Positions 1-6,608 of a stretch of DNA of 27,965 bases are shown in pieces (within the stretch, counting starts at the first letter, position 1; each line of letters begins with the position of its first letter). The DNA is taken from positions 1 to 27,965 of the forward strand of contig DDXV01000038.1 of assembly GCA_002347815.1 (NCBI GenBank), written 5' to 3'. The translations under genes and the position numbers were made by a program. Below the pieces are notes generated by a model that ran no database searches, was not told the DNA's origin, and saw only the letters and a list, made by a program, of their open reading frames with translations. This stretch comes from Syntrophaceae bacterium UBA2251. GTDB taxonomy: Bacteria > Desulfobacterota > Syntrophia > Syntrophales > UBA2251.

Positions 1-35
1 AATTCTATTTGCTCTTGACACGGGGCGGTTTGTCC

Positions 36-64
36 TTGACACGCTGCCGTGGCTTCCCTATACT
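36..64 (+). promoter_or_regulatory. Sigma-70-type promoter of the XRE-cupin/acyl-CoA dehydrogenase operon
   Basis: A perfect -35 hexamer TTGACA (36-41) is separated by exactly 17 nt from TATACT (59-64), five of six matches to the -10 consensus. Transcription should start near 71, leaving a leader of about 120 nt before the GTG start at 194. The -35 element lies in the second copy of a 9-bp direct repeat CTTGACACG (14-22 and 35-43), so a regulator, perhaps the first gene's own product, could bind over it. The promoter is seen in the sequence; the regulatory role is inference. Confidence 0.75.
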
Positions 65-193
65 CCACCCGATTTTTTCCGGCCCCGCCCGTTGCCGGCG
101 GGCTCCGTTCCGGCCCTTCGGGGGCTGTTTCCGGAGGCGTCGCGGGGTCGGACCAGAACCCGGTTTGTCCGGGGAACGTTGAGGGAGGTGCCC

Positions 194-745
194 GTGGTGA
201 AGAAAAAGGCGCAGGGGCTGACCCTGGGGCGGCGCGTCCGGGCCGGCCGGGAGAAGTTGGGCCTGAGCATCGCAGACCTGGCCCATGAGAGCGGTTACAC
301 GGTCGATGTCCTGCGGGATCTCGAGGAGGAAAAAATCGTCCCCCCCGTCTCCCTGCTGCTTCAGTTGAGCCGGGTGCTGAAACTCGACATGGAGGATGGG
401 GACGCGGAGGAGGATCTCAAGACCACCCGGAAAAGAACCAAGAGTCACAAGAAGCGGGTGGATTCCTACGCCTACAACTCCCTGACCAAGCCGGCCACGG
501 ACAAGCGCCTGAGGGCCTACCACGTCACGATCGAGGCCAACACGGAACACAAGGGGGTCGAGTACCACCACGAGGGGGAGGAGTTCGTGTACGTCATCAA
601 GGGCGGGCTCGTCATCCAGGTGGGGGACAATGTTTCGACGCTGGCGAAGGGGGAGAGCATCCACTTCAATTCCTCCCTCCATCACAAGCTGAGCAATCCA
701 ACCGCGGAGACGGCCAAGCTGCTCGTCGTCATCTACGTGCCGTAA
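194..745 (+). CDS. XRE-family transcriptional regulator with C-terminal cupin domain
   Basis: A 183-residue DNA-binding regulator. An N-terminal helix-turn-helix of the XRE/lambda-repressor type spans about residues 8-65, followed by a basic linker (KTTRKRTKSHKKR). A C-terminal cupin barrel spans about residues 110-183, with an HHEGEEF...G motif and a second His-containing motif near the end (SSLHHKLSNP). Cupin domains of this class usually sense a small ligand or metal. The GTG start at 194 is chosen because GGAGG (184-188) lies 5 nt upstream. The longer reading from 92 has no ribosome site and an unlikely Arg/Pro-rich N-terminus. It sits 12 nt upstream of an acyl-CoA dehydrogenase and is probably cotranscribed, suggesting control of an acyl-CoA pathway. 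Ligand and targets are unknown. Confidence 0.88.
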   Translation: MVKKKAQGLTLGRRVRAGREKLGLSIADLAHESGYTVDVLRDLEEEKIVPPVSLLLQLSRVLKLDMEDGDAEEDLKTTRKRTKSHKKRVDSYAYNSLTKPATDKRLRAYHVTIEANTEHKGVEYHHEGEEFVYVIKGGLVIQVGDNVSTLAKGESIHFNSSLHHKLSNPTAETAKLLVVIYVP

Positions 746-757
746 GGGGGGACCGGG

Positions 758-1897
758 ATGTCTTTTCAGCTCACCAGCGAACAGGAAATGATCCGCCTGA
801 TGGCCCGGGAGTTCGCCCGCAAGGAGTTGGAGCCTTTTGCCCACGCGTGGGACGAGCAGGAAACGTTCCCCGTGGAGGCGCTCCGCAAGATGGGGGGGCT
901 GGGGCTGCTGGGGATGATGGTGCCGGCGGAGTACGGCGGGGCCGGCGTCGGGGCGGTCAGTTATTCCCTGGCCCTGCAGGAGATCGCCTATGCCTGCGCC
1001 TCCACGGCGGTGACCATGTCGGTCACGAACCTGTCCCAGGATCCCCTGTTCAAGTTCGGGACGGATGCGCAGAAGGAACGGTACCTCGCCCCGCTCGCCC
1101 GCGGCGAGATCATCGGCGCCTTTGCCATCACGGAGCCCGGCGCGGGCTCCGATCCGGGCGGCATGGTCATGCGCGCGGAGGACCGGGGCGATCATTACCG
1201 GGTCAACGGCACGAAGGTCTTCATCACGAACGGCGGCTACGCCGGGTCGATCATCCTGGTGGCCCGGACGGGCGCGGAGAAGTCGGGCCGGGGGCTGACG
1301 GCCTTCATCGTCGAACCCGGTCTGCCGGGGTTTTCAGTGGGCCGGAAGGAAGACAAGATGGGGCTCCGCGCCTCCAACACGGTGGAGCTGATCTTCGAAG
1401 ACTGCCTCATTCCGAAGGAAAACCTCCTGGCGAAGGAGGGCCACGGCTTTCGGATCGCGATGGTGGCCCTGGACAGCGGGCGCATCGGCATTGCGTCCCA
1501 GTCCCTCGGCATCGCGCGGGCCTGCCTGGACGAGGCGATTCAGTACGCCAAATCGCGCCGTCAGTTCGGCCGGGCGATCGGGTCGTTCCAGGCCCTCCAG
1601 TGGATGATCGCGGACACGGCGACGGAGATCGAGGCCGCCCACTGGCTGACCCTGAACGCGGCGGATCGCAAGGACCAGGGGCTTTCGTTTACCCGGGAGG
1701 CGTCGATGGCGAAGCTTTTCGCTTCGGAGATGGCCAACCGGGCGGCCTACCGCGCCCTGCAGATCCACGGCGGATACGGCTACATGAAGGAATACAAGAT
1801 CGAGCGGCTGTACCGGGACGTGCGCGTCACCGCGATCTACGAGGGGACCTCGGAGATCCAGCGCATCGTCGTCGCGCGGGAGTCCATGGGGGCCTGA
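758..1897 (+). CDS. Acyl-CoA dehydrogenase
   Basis: A 379-residue FAD-dependent flavoprotein of the short/branched-chain acyl-CoA dehydrogenase family, normal in length, catalysing alpha,beta-dehydrogenation of an acyl-CoA with electrons passed to an electron-transfer flavoprotein. The family signature AFAITEPGAGSD occurs near residue 125. The substrate/FAD region ITNGGYA follows, then the RRQFG motif near residue 268. The C-terminal IYEGTSEIQR near residue 362 carries the Glu expected to be the catalytic base, as in SCAD-type enzymes. ATG 758 has a purine-rich ribosome site (AAGGGGGGA) ending about 4 nt upstream. It follows the XRE-cupin regulator by 12 nt and precedes a GpsA-like dehydrogenase. 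Chain-length preference cannot be read from the sequence. Confidence 0.93.
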   Translation: MSFQLTSEQEMIRLMAREFARKELEPFAHAWDEQETFPVEALRKMGGLGLLGMMVPAEYGGAGVGAVSYSLALQEIAYACASTAVTMSVTNLSQDPLFKFGTDAQKERYLAPLARGEIIGAFAITEPGAGSDPGGMVMRAEDRGDHYRVNGTKVFITNGGYAGSIILVARTGAEKSGRGLTAFIVEPGLPGFSVGRKEDKMGLRASNTVELIFEDCLIPKENLLAKEGHGFRIAMVALDSGRIGIASQSLGIARACLDEAIQYAKSRRQFGRAIGSFQALQWMIADTATEIEAAHWLTLNAADRKDQGLSFTREASMAKLFASEMANRAAYRALQIHGGYGYMKEYKIERLYRDVRVTAIYEGTSEIQRIVVARESMGA

Positions 1898-1943
1898 GCG
1901 GCGTCGCCCCGCTCCGGCAAATCGGCGCCAGCGGCAGGGGATC

Positions 1944-3149
1944 ATGATTTTCAGCAATCTGGACACGGACAGAATCGCCATCATCGGCCCCGGGCGTCTC
2001 GGGACGGCCTTTGCGTACAAGTTTGACCGCGACAACAAGAAGGTCGCGATCTATTACCATGACGGCGACGTCTGCCGCACCATCAACCGGGAGCGCGTCA
2101 ATCCGAAACACCTGACCCAGGACCTTGCCGACCGCCTGGGCGGGATGGACCGGGTCCCGCGCTTCTCCCCCCGGGTCTACGCGACCCAGGATCTGGAGCG
2201 GATTGTCGAGGGCAATGACTTCATTTTTCTGTCCGTGACGATGAACCGCCTGCCGGAACTCCTCAATTACCTGACCCCCCTGATCGAGCGCAAGGCGGGC
2301 GACACCTGTCTGATCTCGCCCATCAAGGGCCTCACCGCCGACGAGATGACCAAGGAGCTCATCACCCCGTCCCAGCTCATCAACAACAACCTCTACAACC
2401 TCAAGTACAAGTATCAGGTGGTCTGCATCGGCGGGCCGTTCTTCGACATCGACGTGGCCCTGGGAAATCCGGTCTGCGTCACGGTGGCCGGACCGCGGCG
2501 CATCTCCCGTCTCATCCGCGACAAACTGATCCGCTTCAACCGGCGGGAGCTCAACTCCTACTACAATTTCGACATCGTGGGCGTCGAGGCCTGCGGATCG
2601 CTCAAGAACATCGTGGCCAACCTCATGGGGCTGGCGCAGTCGCTGTCCCTGGGCGATTCCACGCCCGGCACGATCTTCGCCCGCTCCGGCGTGGAGATCC
2701 GCTCGCTGTCGAAGCTCCTGGGCGGGAGCTTCCAGGCCTTCCACAGCCAGGCGGGCGTCGGCGACATGTACGTGACCGTATCCTCCCCCGCCAGCAAGAA
2801 CTTCCGGTACGGCCGGTATTTCTACGAGCAGTACACGGGCAACCCCATCGAGACCAACATGAAGGTCCTCGCCCGGATCGACGGGACGCCAGAGGGGCCG
2901 AACACGATCCGGAACGTCCACAAGTACCTGGAGAAGAAGAACATGTACAGTCCCCTGTTCAACTGCGCCTACAAGATCTTCAATGAGGGGAACAACAAGA
3001 AGGACATCCGGGAACTCGTCATCCAGGCCTGCCAGTTCGACAAGCGGACGAAGGAGTTCATCGGCCCGGTCTCCCGGGTTCTGTACAACCTCTTCCCCCA
3101 CCTCTGGTACCGGCGGCACAAGGGGCTGATGTCCCGTTTCGAACCCTGA
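1944..3149 (+). CDS. Glycerol-3-phosphate dehydrogenase-like (GpsA family) oxidoreductase
   Basis: A 401-residue protein of the NAD(P)-dependent glycerol-3-phosphate dehydrogenase superfamily. The N-terminal Rossmann motif reads IIGPGRLGTAFAYKF (near residue 12), followed by ISPIKGL near residue 125, equivalent to the NxxKG segment of GpsA. The second domain has the catalytic-lysine region GSLKNIVANLMG, then AGVGDMYVT and SKNFRYGR, as in GpsA. At 401 residues it is some 70 longer than the usual GpsA (about 330) and ends with a basic tail, so it is a divergent family member. It may make sn-glycerol 3-phosphate for phospholipids or act on a related substrate. It starts 46 nt after the acyl-CoA dehydrogenase with AGGGGA just before the ATG, and is probably the last gene of that operon. 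Confidence 0.75.
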   Translation: MIFSNLDTDRIAIIGPGRLGTAFAYKFDRDNKKVAIYYHDGDVCRTINRERVNPKHLTQDLADRLGGMDRVPRFSPRVYATQDLERIVEGNDFIFLSVTMNRLPELLNYLTPLIERKAGDTCLISPIKGLTADEMTKELITPSQLINNNLYNLKYKYQVVCIGGPFFDIDVALGNPVCVTVAGPRRISRLIRDKLIRFNRRELNSYYNFDIVGVEACGSLKNIVANLMGLAQSLSLGDSTPGTIFARSGVEIRSLSKLLGGSFQAFHSQAGVGDMYVTVSSPASKNFRYGRYFYEQYTGNPIETNMKVLARIDGTPEGPNTIRNVHKYLEKKNMYSPLFNCAYKIFNEGNNKKDIRELVIQACQFDKRTKEFIGPVSRVLYNLFPHLWYRRHKGLMSRFEP

Positions 3150-3197
3150 GGCGGGGGGAAGGGACGGCGTCGAACGTCCGGTCCAAAAAACACCTGC

Positions 3198-3227
3198 AAA
3201 AAAAACTTGCCCTCGGGGGTTTTTTTT
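3198..3227 (+). terminator. Putative bidirectional terminator after the GpsA-like gene
   Basis: Eight A (3198-3205) followed by a short GC-rich core (CCC 3210-3212 with GGG 3216-3218) and eight T (3220-3227) form an A-tract/T-tract hairpin 48 nt after the stop codon. The GC core is short, so strength is uncertain. The element also overlaps a possible -35 for the downstream trp leader. Confidence 0.5.
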
Positions 3228-3235
3228 GATAGGGA
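3207..3235 (+). promoter_or_regulatory. Possible promoter of the trp leader
   Basis: TTGCCC (3207-3212) and TAGGGA (3230-3235) are 17 nt apart, which would start transcription near 3242. The -10 match is poor. Directly downstream is a perfect 7-bp dyad, CCTCTCA and TGAGAGG with a GGAT centre (3238-3255), which could be an operator or the first hairpin of the leader. The call rests mainly on the need for a promoter between the upstream terminator and the leader peptide. Confidence 0.3.
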
Positions 3236-3270
3236 ACCCTCTCAGGATTGAGAGGAAAGAGGTTCGGTAG

Positions 3271-3318
3271 ATGGATCGGCGGTCTCAAAACAGGTTGTTC
3301 TGGTGGTGGCAGACGTAA
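3271..3318 (+). CDS. trpL: Tryptophan leader peptide (MDRRSQNRLFWWWQT)
   Basis: A 15-codon ORF beginning ATG 3271 and ending TAA 3316, preceded by GAGG (3259-3262) at 8 nt spacing. Codons 11-13 (3301-3309) are three consecutive TGG tryptophan codons, followed by Gln, Thr and stop. Three Trp codons in a 15-codon frame, just inside the 5' arm of a hairpin and upstream of a terminator and a tryptophan synthase gene, is the hallmark of a trp attenuator leader. The stop codon TAA is exactly the loop of the first hairpin. The peptide presumably has no function beyond ribosome stalling when Trp-tRNA is scarce. It is too short for normal gene calling. Confidence 0.88.
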   Translation: MDRRSQNRLFWWWQT

Positions 3319-3435
3319 CGTCTGCCCACGAGCGCTCGCCGATATCGAGTGGGCCGTGGGCGGGAGAGGACCCCCCATGGCCGAGTGCGGAGAGAAAGAA
3401 TCAAAAGCCACGGGGCGTGCCCCGTGGCTTTTTTT
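3301..3435 (+). promoter_or_regulatory. trp transcription attenuator with alternative RNA helices
   Basis: Termination set: hairpin A pairs 3308-3315 (GGCAGACG) with 3319-3326, its 5' arm overlapping the last Trp codon. Hairpin B pairs 3352-3363 with 3371-3382 (11 pairs including one G-U, one C-C mismatch, 7-nt loop). The terminator pairs 3407-3415 with 3420-3428. Antitermination set: 3322-3329 can pair with 3356-3363 (8 pairs, one G-U). This frees 3373-3381 to pair with 3407-3415 (8 pairs, one A-C mismatch) and destroys the terminator. A ribosome stalled at the Trp codons would cover 3308-3315 and so favour antitermination. The pairings are read directly from the sequence; the mechanism follows the established logic of trp leader attenuation. 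Confidence 0.82.
3407..3435 (+). terminator. Intrinsic terminator of the trp attenuator
   Basis: A perfect 9-bp GC-rich stem, GCCACGGGG (3407-3415) with CCCCGTGGC (3420-3428) and a CGTG loop, is followed by seven T (3429-3435). It lies 54 nt upstream of the trpB start and 88 nt downstream of the leader-peptide stop, so it controls entry into trpB rather than ending a gene. Confidence 0.92.
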
Positions 3436-3489
3436 ATGCGGTGCGTTCGTTCAGGGACGCGCCTATTTCAGGAAAAAGGAGAGCAGATC

Positions 3490-4851
3490 ATGGACGAGAC
3501 AAAGGTGGTGCTGAGCGATCACGAAATTCCCCGGCAATGGTACAACATCCAGGCGGATCTTCCGACCCCGTTGCCGCCGCCCCTCCATCCGGGGACGGGG
3601 CAGCCGGTCGGCCCGGAGGATCTGGCCCCGATCTTCCCGATGAACATCATCGCGCAGGACGTGAGCCAGGAGCGCTGGATCGACATTCCGGACGAGGTGC
3701 TGGGGAAATACCTTCTGTGGCGGCCGTCTCCCCTCTACCGGGCCCGCAACTTCGAAAAGCTCCTCGGCTGCCCGGTGAAGATCTACTTCAAGCACGAGGG
3801 GTTAAGCCCGGCCGGATCCCATAAGCCGAACGCCGCGATCCCCATGGCGTACTACAACCGCGAGTTCGGGATCAAGCGCCTGACGACGGAAACGGGCGCC
3901 GGGCAGTGGGGGAGCGCCCTGGCCATGGCCTGCCAGATGTTCGGTCTGGCCTGCCGGGTGTACATGGTGCGGGTCAGCTTCGAACAGAAGCCGTACCGGC
4001 GGATGCTGATGAACACGTGGGGCGCCGAGTGCATCCCAAGTCCGAGCAGCCTGACCGTATCGGGTCGCGACTTTCTGGCCGCGCACCCGGATTCGCCGGG
4101 AAGCCTGGGAGTCGCCATCAGCGAGGCCGTCGAGGATGCGGTGACCTCCGAGAACACCCGGTATTCCCTGGGCAGCGTGCTCAACCACGTCCTGATGTAC
4201 CAGACGATCATCGGCCTCGAGGCCGAGAAACAGCTGGAGAAGATCGGCGTCTATCCCGATGTCGTGCTGGGCTGCGCCGGCGGCGGCAGCAACTTTGCCG
4301 GCGTCTCGTTCCCCTTCGTCCGGGACAAGATCCACGGGAAAGACGTCCGGATCGTGGCGGCCGAGCCCACCTCCTGTCCGTCGATCACCCGGGCGCCCTA
4401 TGCCTATGACTTCGGCGACCTGGCGCGGAAGACGCCGCTTTTGGCCATGCACACCCTGGGGCACGATTTCGTGCCTGCGCCCATCCACGCGGGCGGGCTG
4501 CGCTATCATGGCATGGCGCCACTCGTCAGCCACGTCGTCCGTCTGGGCCTGGCCGAGGCGCGGGCGTACAATCAGCTGGAGACCTTCGACGCCGGCGTGA
4601 AATGGGCGCGGTCGGAAGGCTATGTCCCGGCGCCGGAGACGAACCACGTGATCGCCGCGGTCGTGGACGAGGCCCGGCGGGCGAAGGAAGAGGGGAAGGA
4701 AAAGGTCATCCTGTTCAACTGGAGCGGCCACGGTCTGATCGACCTGACCGCCTACGATGCCTACCTTTCCGGAAAGCTCACGCAATACGAGCTGCCCGAA
4801 GAGGAGATCGAGCGGGCGATCCGGACGACGTCGGCCTTCCCCAAGCCGTAG
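3490..4851 (+). CDS. trpB: Tryptophan synthase beta chain, TrpB2 type
   Basis: A 453-residue PLP enzyme that condenses indole with L-serine to give L-tryptophan. The PLP lysine is K112 in AGSHKPNAA and the catalytic glutamate is E134 in TETGAGQWG. A glycine-rich phosphate-binding loop CAGGGSN follows near residue 260. The longer N-terminus, HKPN motif and GAGQWG mark it as TrpB2 rather than TrpB1 (usually about 400 residues). ATG 3490 is chosen because AGGAGA lies 7-8 nt upstream; the ORF is open further upstream only because it runs through the attenuator. No trpA or other trp gene is present, so indole must come from elsewhere or from a distant TrpA. The Trp attenuator directly upstream supports a biosynthetic role. 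Confidence 0.93.
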   Translation: MDETKVVLSDHEIPRQWYNIQADLPTPLPPPLHPGTGQPVGPEDLAPIFPMNIIAQDVSQERWIDIPDEVLGKYLLWRPSPLYRARNFEKLLGCPVKIYFKHEGLSPAGSHKPNAAIPMAYYNREFGIKRLTTETGAGQWGSALAMACQMFGLACRVYMVRVSFEQKPYRRMLMNTWGAECIPSPSSLTVSGRDFLAAHPDSPGSLGVAISEAVEDAVTSENTRYSLGSVLNHVLMYQTIIGLEAEKQLEKIGVYPDVVLGCAGGGSNFAGVSFPFVRDKIHGKDVRIVAAEPTSCPSITRAPYAYDFGDLARKTPLLAMHTLGHDFVPAPIHAGGLRYHGMAPLVSHVVRLGLAEARAYNQLETFDAGVKWARSEGYVPAPETNHVIAAVVDEARRAKEEGKEKVILFNWSGHGLIDLTAYDAYLSGKLTQYELPEEEIERAIRTTSAFPKP

Positions 4852-4874
4852 ATCCACAGACGGCATCCATGGGC

Positions 4875-4920
4875 GGGGTGGCGGTTGCGCCGGAGGCGAA
4901 AACGCCGCCCCGCTCTTTTT
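4875..4920 (+). terminator. Intrinsic terminator after trpB
   Basis: GGGGTGGCG (4875-4883) pairs with CGCCGCCCC (4903-4911) over nine pairs including one G-U. The 19-nt loop contains its own small GC helix. The stem is followed by CTCTTTTT (4913-4920). It lies about 25 nt after the trpB stop. Confidence 0.7.
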
Positions 4921-4942
4921 CCTGCCGCGGGGAAGAAATCGC

Positions 4943-4972
4943 TTGACGGCGGAGGGGAGATCGGCTTTCAAT
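4943..4972 (+). promoter_or_regulatory. Possible promoter of the small Cys4 protein-rarA operon
   Basis: TTGACG (4943-4948) and TTCAAT (4967-4972) are separated by 18 nt, between the trpB terminator and the next start codon at 4995. The -35 match is five of six and the -10 four of six. Initiation near 4979 would leave a leader of about 16 nt carrying the ribosome site GGGAAGGA. Confidence 0.42.
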
Positions 4973-4994
4973 AGATTCGGGAGAGGGAAGGACC

Positions 4995-5264
4995 ATGACG
5001 GAACCCCGCGAGGCGCGGCAGATCCGCTGTCCGCGCCTCGGGCACGAGATCGCGTTTTCCTATTGCGAGCGGGAAGGCGGAGACCTGCCCTGTCCGCGGA
5101 TCGTCCGCTGCTGGCAGCCCTTCCTGCCCGTCGAGGCCTATCTGAAACGGACCCTTGCCCCGGACGCCTGGGAGCGGTTTTCCTCGCCGGCGCCCGGGGA
5201 CAAGGTGACGTCCCTGCTCGAGATGATCGAGCGGGCGAAGCGGGTCCGGAAGGAACACCTTTGA
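4995..5264 (+). CDS. Small four-cysteine protein of unknown function
   Basis: An 89-residue soluble protein with no signal peptide or membrane segment. The N-terminal half has four cysteines (C12, C24, C33, C39) in the pattern RCPRLGHEIAFSYC...LPCPRIVRCW, spaced as a possible zinc or iron-sulfur site. The C-terminal third is a charged probable helix (LLEMIERAKRVRKEHL). A strong ribosome site (GGGAAGGA) precedes ATG 4995. The stop overlaps the TTG start of rarA as TTGA, so the two are translationally coupled and probably linked in function or dosage. I do not recognise a characterised family; a metal-binding accessory to a DNA or RNA process is only a guess. Confidence 0.75.
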   Translation: MTEPREARQIRCPRLGHEIAFSYCEREGGDLPCPRIVRCWQPFLPVEAYLKRTLAPDAWERFSSPAPGDKVTSLLEMIERAKRVRKEHL

Positions 5265-6592
5265 CCGACCACGCCTCCGACAACGATCCGCGCCCCCTTG
5301 CTGAGCGCATGCGGCCGCGCACGCTCGACGAATTCGTGGGTCAGTCTCACCTGCTGGGTGAGGGATCGCTCCTGCGGCGGGCCATCGCCGAAGACCGCCT
5401 CTTCTCCATCATCTTCTGGGGCGGTCCCGGCTCCGGGAAGACCACGCTGGCCAGGATCCTGGCCGGCGAAACCCGATCCCATTTCGTCAGCTTCTCCGCG
5501 GTCCTCTCCGGCGTCAAGGAGATCCGCGCCGTGGTCGAGGGGGCGGACCGCCGGCAGCGGGAAGCGCGCCTCAAGACCGTGCTGTTCGTCGACGAGATCC
5601 ACCGCTTCAACAAGGCCCAGCAGGACGCCTTTCTCCCCCACGTGGAAAGCGGCCTCATCACCCTGATCGGGGCGACGACGGAAAATCCGTCCTTCGAGGT
5701 GATCGCCCCGCTGCTCTCGCGGACGCGGGTCCTGGTCCTGAAGCCCTTTGCCGAGGAGGAACTCTCGCTGATCCTCGCACGGGCCCTGTCGGACCGGGAA
5801 CGGGGCCTGGGGACGCTCGGACTGGGCATCGAGCCGGAGGCGCTCGCCCACCTCGCCTGGGCCGCCGACGGGGATGCCCGCGCGGCCCTGAACAGCCTGG
5901 AGGCGGCGGTCAGTCTCGCGCAGACAGGGCCCGACGGCACGCGGCGGATCACGCGGGCGAACGTCGAGGAGGCCCTGCAGAAGAAACTCCTCCAGTACGA
6001 CAAGGGGGGGGAGGAACACTACAACCTGATCTCCGCCCTCCACAAGAGTCTGCGGGGCAGCGACCCCGACGCGGCCCTGTACTGGCTGGGCCGGATGCTG
6101 GAGGCCGGGGAGGACCCCTTGTACATCGCCCGCCGCATGATCCGTTTTGCCTCCGAGGACGTCGGCAACGCCGATCCGAGGGCCCTGGCGGTGGCGATGG
6201 ACGCCATGCAGGCCTTCCATTTCCTCGGGCGTCCCGAGGGCGAGCTGGCGCTGGCCCAGGCGGCCGTGTATCTGGCCACCGCGCCCAAGAGCAACGCCCT
6301 GTATGTCGGATACGGACAGGTCCGCCAGGCCATCGGGCGCACGGGAACCCTGCCGGTTCCGCTCCACATCCGCAACGCCCCGACGCGCCTGATGAAGGAT
6401 CTGGGGTACGGCCGGGATTACAAGTACGCCCACGACTACGAGGAGGCCTACATCCCCCAGGACTATCTGCCCGATCCGCTCGCGGGCGAGCGCTTTTACC
6501 GGCCGACCGACCGGGGGTTCGAGAAGATCATCGGGGAGCGCATGGCCTACTGGCGGGGCCTCCGGGAGAGGCACAAAAAAAAGGAAGGTTGA
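5261..6592 (+). CDS. rarA: Replication-associated recombination protein A (AAA+ ATPase)
   Basis: A 443-residue AAA+ ATPase of the RarA/MgsA/WRNIP1 family, matching the E. coli length (447), which acts at stalled replication forks and resembles clamp-loader subunits. Opening motif RPLAERMRPRTLDEFVGQSHLLG; Walker A GGPGSGKTT at 54-62; Walker B LFVDEIHRFN near 105-115; sensor 1 GATTENPSFEV; C-terminal tetramerisation region with ISALHKSLRGSDPDAALYWLGRM and ending in the PTDRGFE region. The TTG start at 5261 is preferred because AAGGA (5250-5254) lies 6 nt upstream and it overlaps the preceding stop; an in-frame ATG at 5309 is the alternative and would cut into the conserved N-terminus. The reading frame extends far upstream without a plausible start. 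Confidence 0.94.
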   Translation: MTDHASDNDPRPLAERMRPRTLDEFVGQSHLLGEGSLLRRAIAEDRLFSIIFWGGPGSGKTTLARILAGETRSHFVSFSAVLSGVKEIRAVVEGADRRQREARLKTVLFVDEIHRFNKAQQDAFLPHVESGLITLIGATTENPSFEVIAPLLSRTRVLVLKPFAEEELSLILARALSDRERGLGTLGLGIEPEALAHLAWAADGDARAALNSLEAAVSLAQTGPDGTRRITRANVEEALQKKLLQYDKGGEEHYNLISALHKSLRGSDPDAALYWLGRMLEAGEDPLYIARRMIRFASEDVGNADPRALAVAMDAMQAFHFLGRPEGELALAQAAVYLATAPKSNALYVGYGQVRQAIGRTGTLPVPLHIRNAPTRLMKDLGYGRDYKYAHDYEEAYIPQDYLPDPLAGERFYRPTDRGFEKIIGERMAYWRGLRERHKKKEG

Positions 6593-6608
6593 GAAACCTT
6601 CCTTTTTT
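6577..6608 (+). terminator. Terminator overlapping the rarA stop codon
   Basis: A perfect 14-bp stem pairs 6577-6590 (A-tract plus GGAAGGTT) with 6595-6608 (AACCTTCC plus T-tract) around a GAGA loop. The rarA stop codon TGA (6590-6592) lies at the top of the stem, so the last codons (KKKEG) form its 5' arm. With A- and T-tracts on both sides it can act in both directions. A second small hairpin, GGGGG-ATGA-CCCCC, follows at 6619-6632. Confidence 0.85.

Noticed and set aside
3238..3435. Known riboswitch, 6S RNA or RNase P RNA upstream of trpB
   Set aside because: No diagnostic motifs of the classes considered (T-box, SAM, TPP, glycine, cobalamin, RNase P) were seen, and the Trp leader peptide explains the structure.
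4757..5260. Upstream extension of the rarA frame
   Set aside because: It overlaps the trpB end, a terminator and the small Cys4 gene, and lacks homology to RarA; TTG 5261 gives the normal length.
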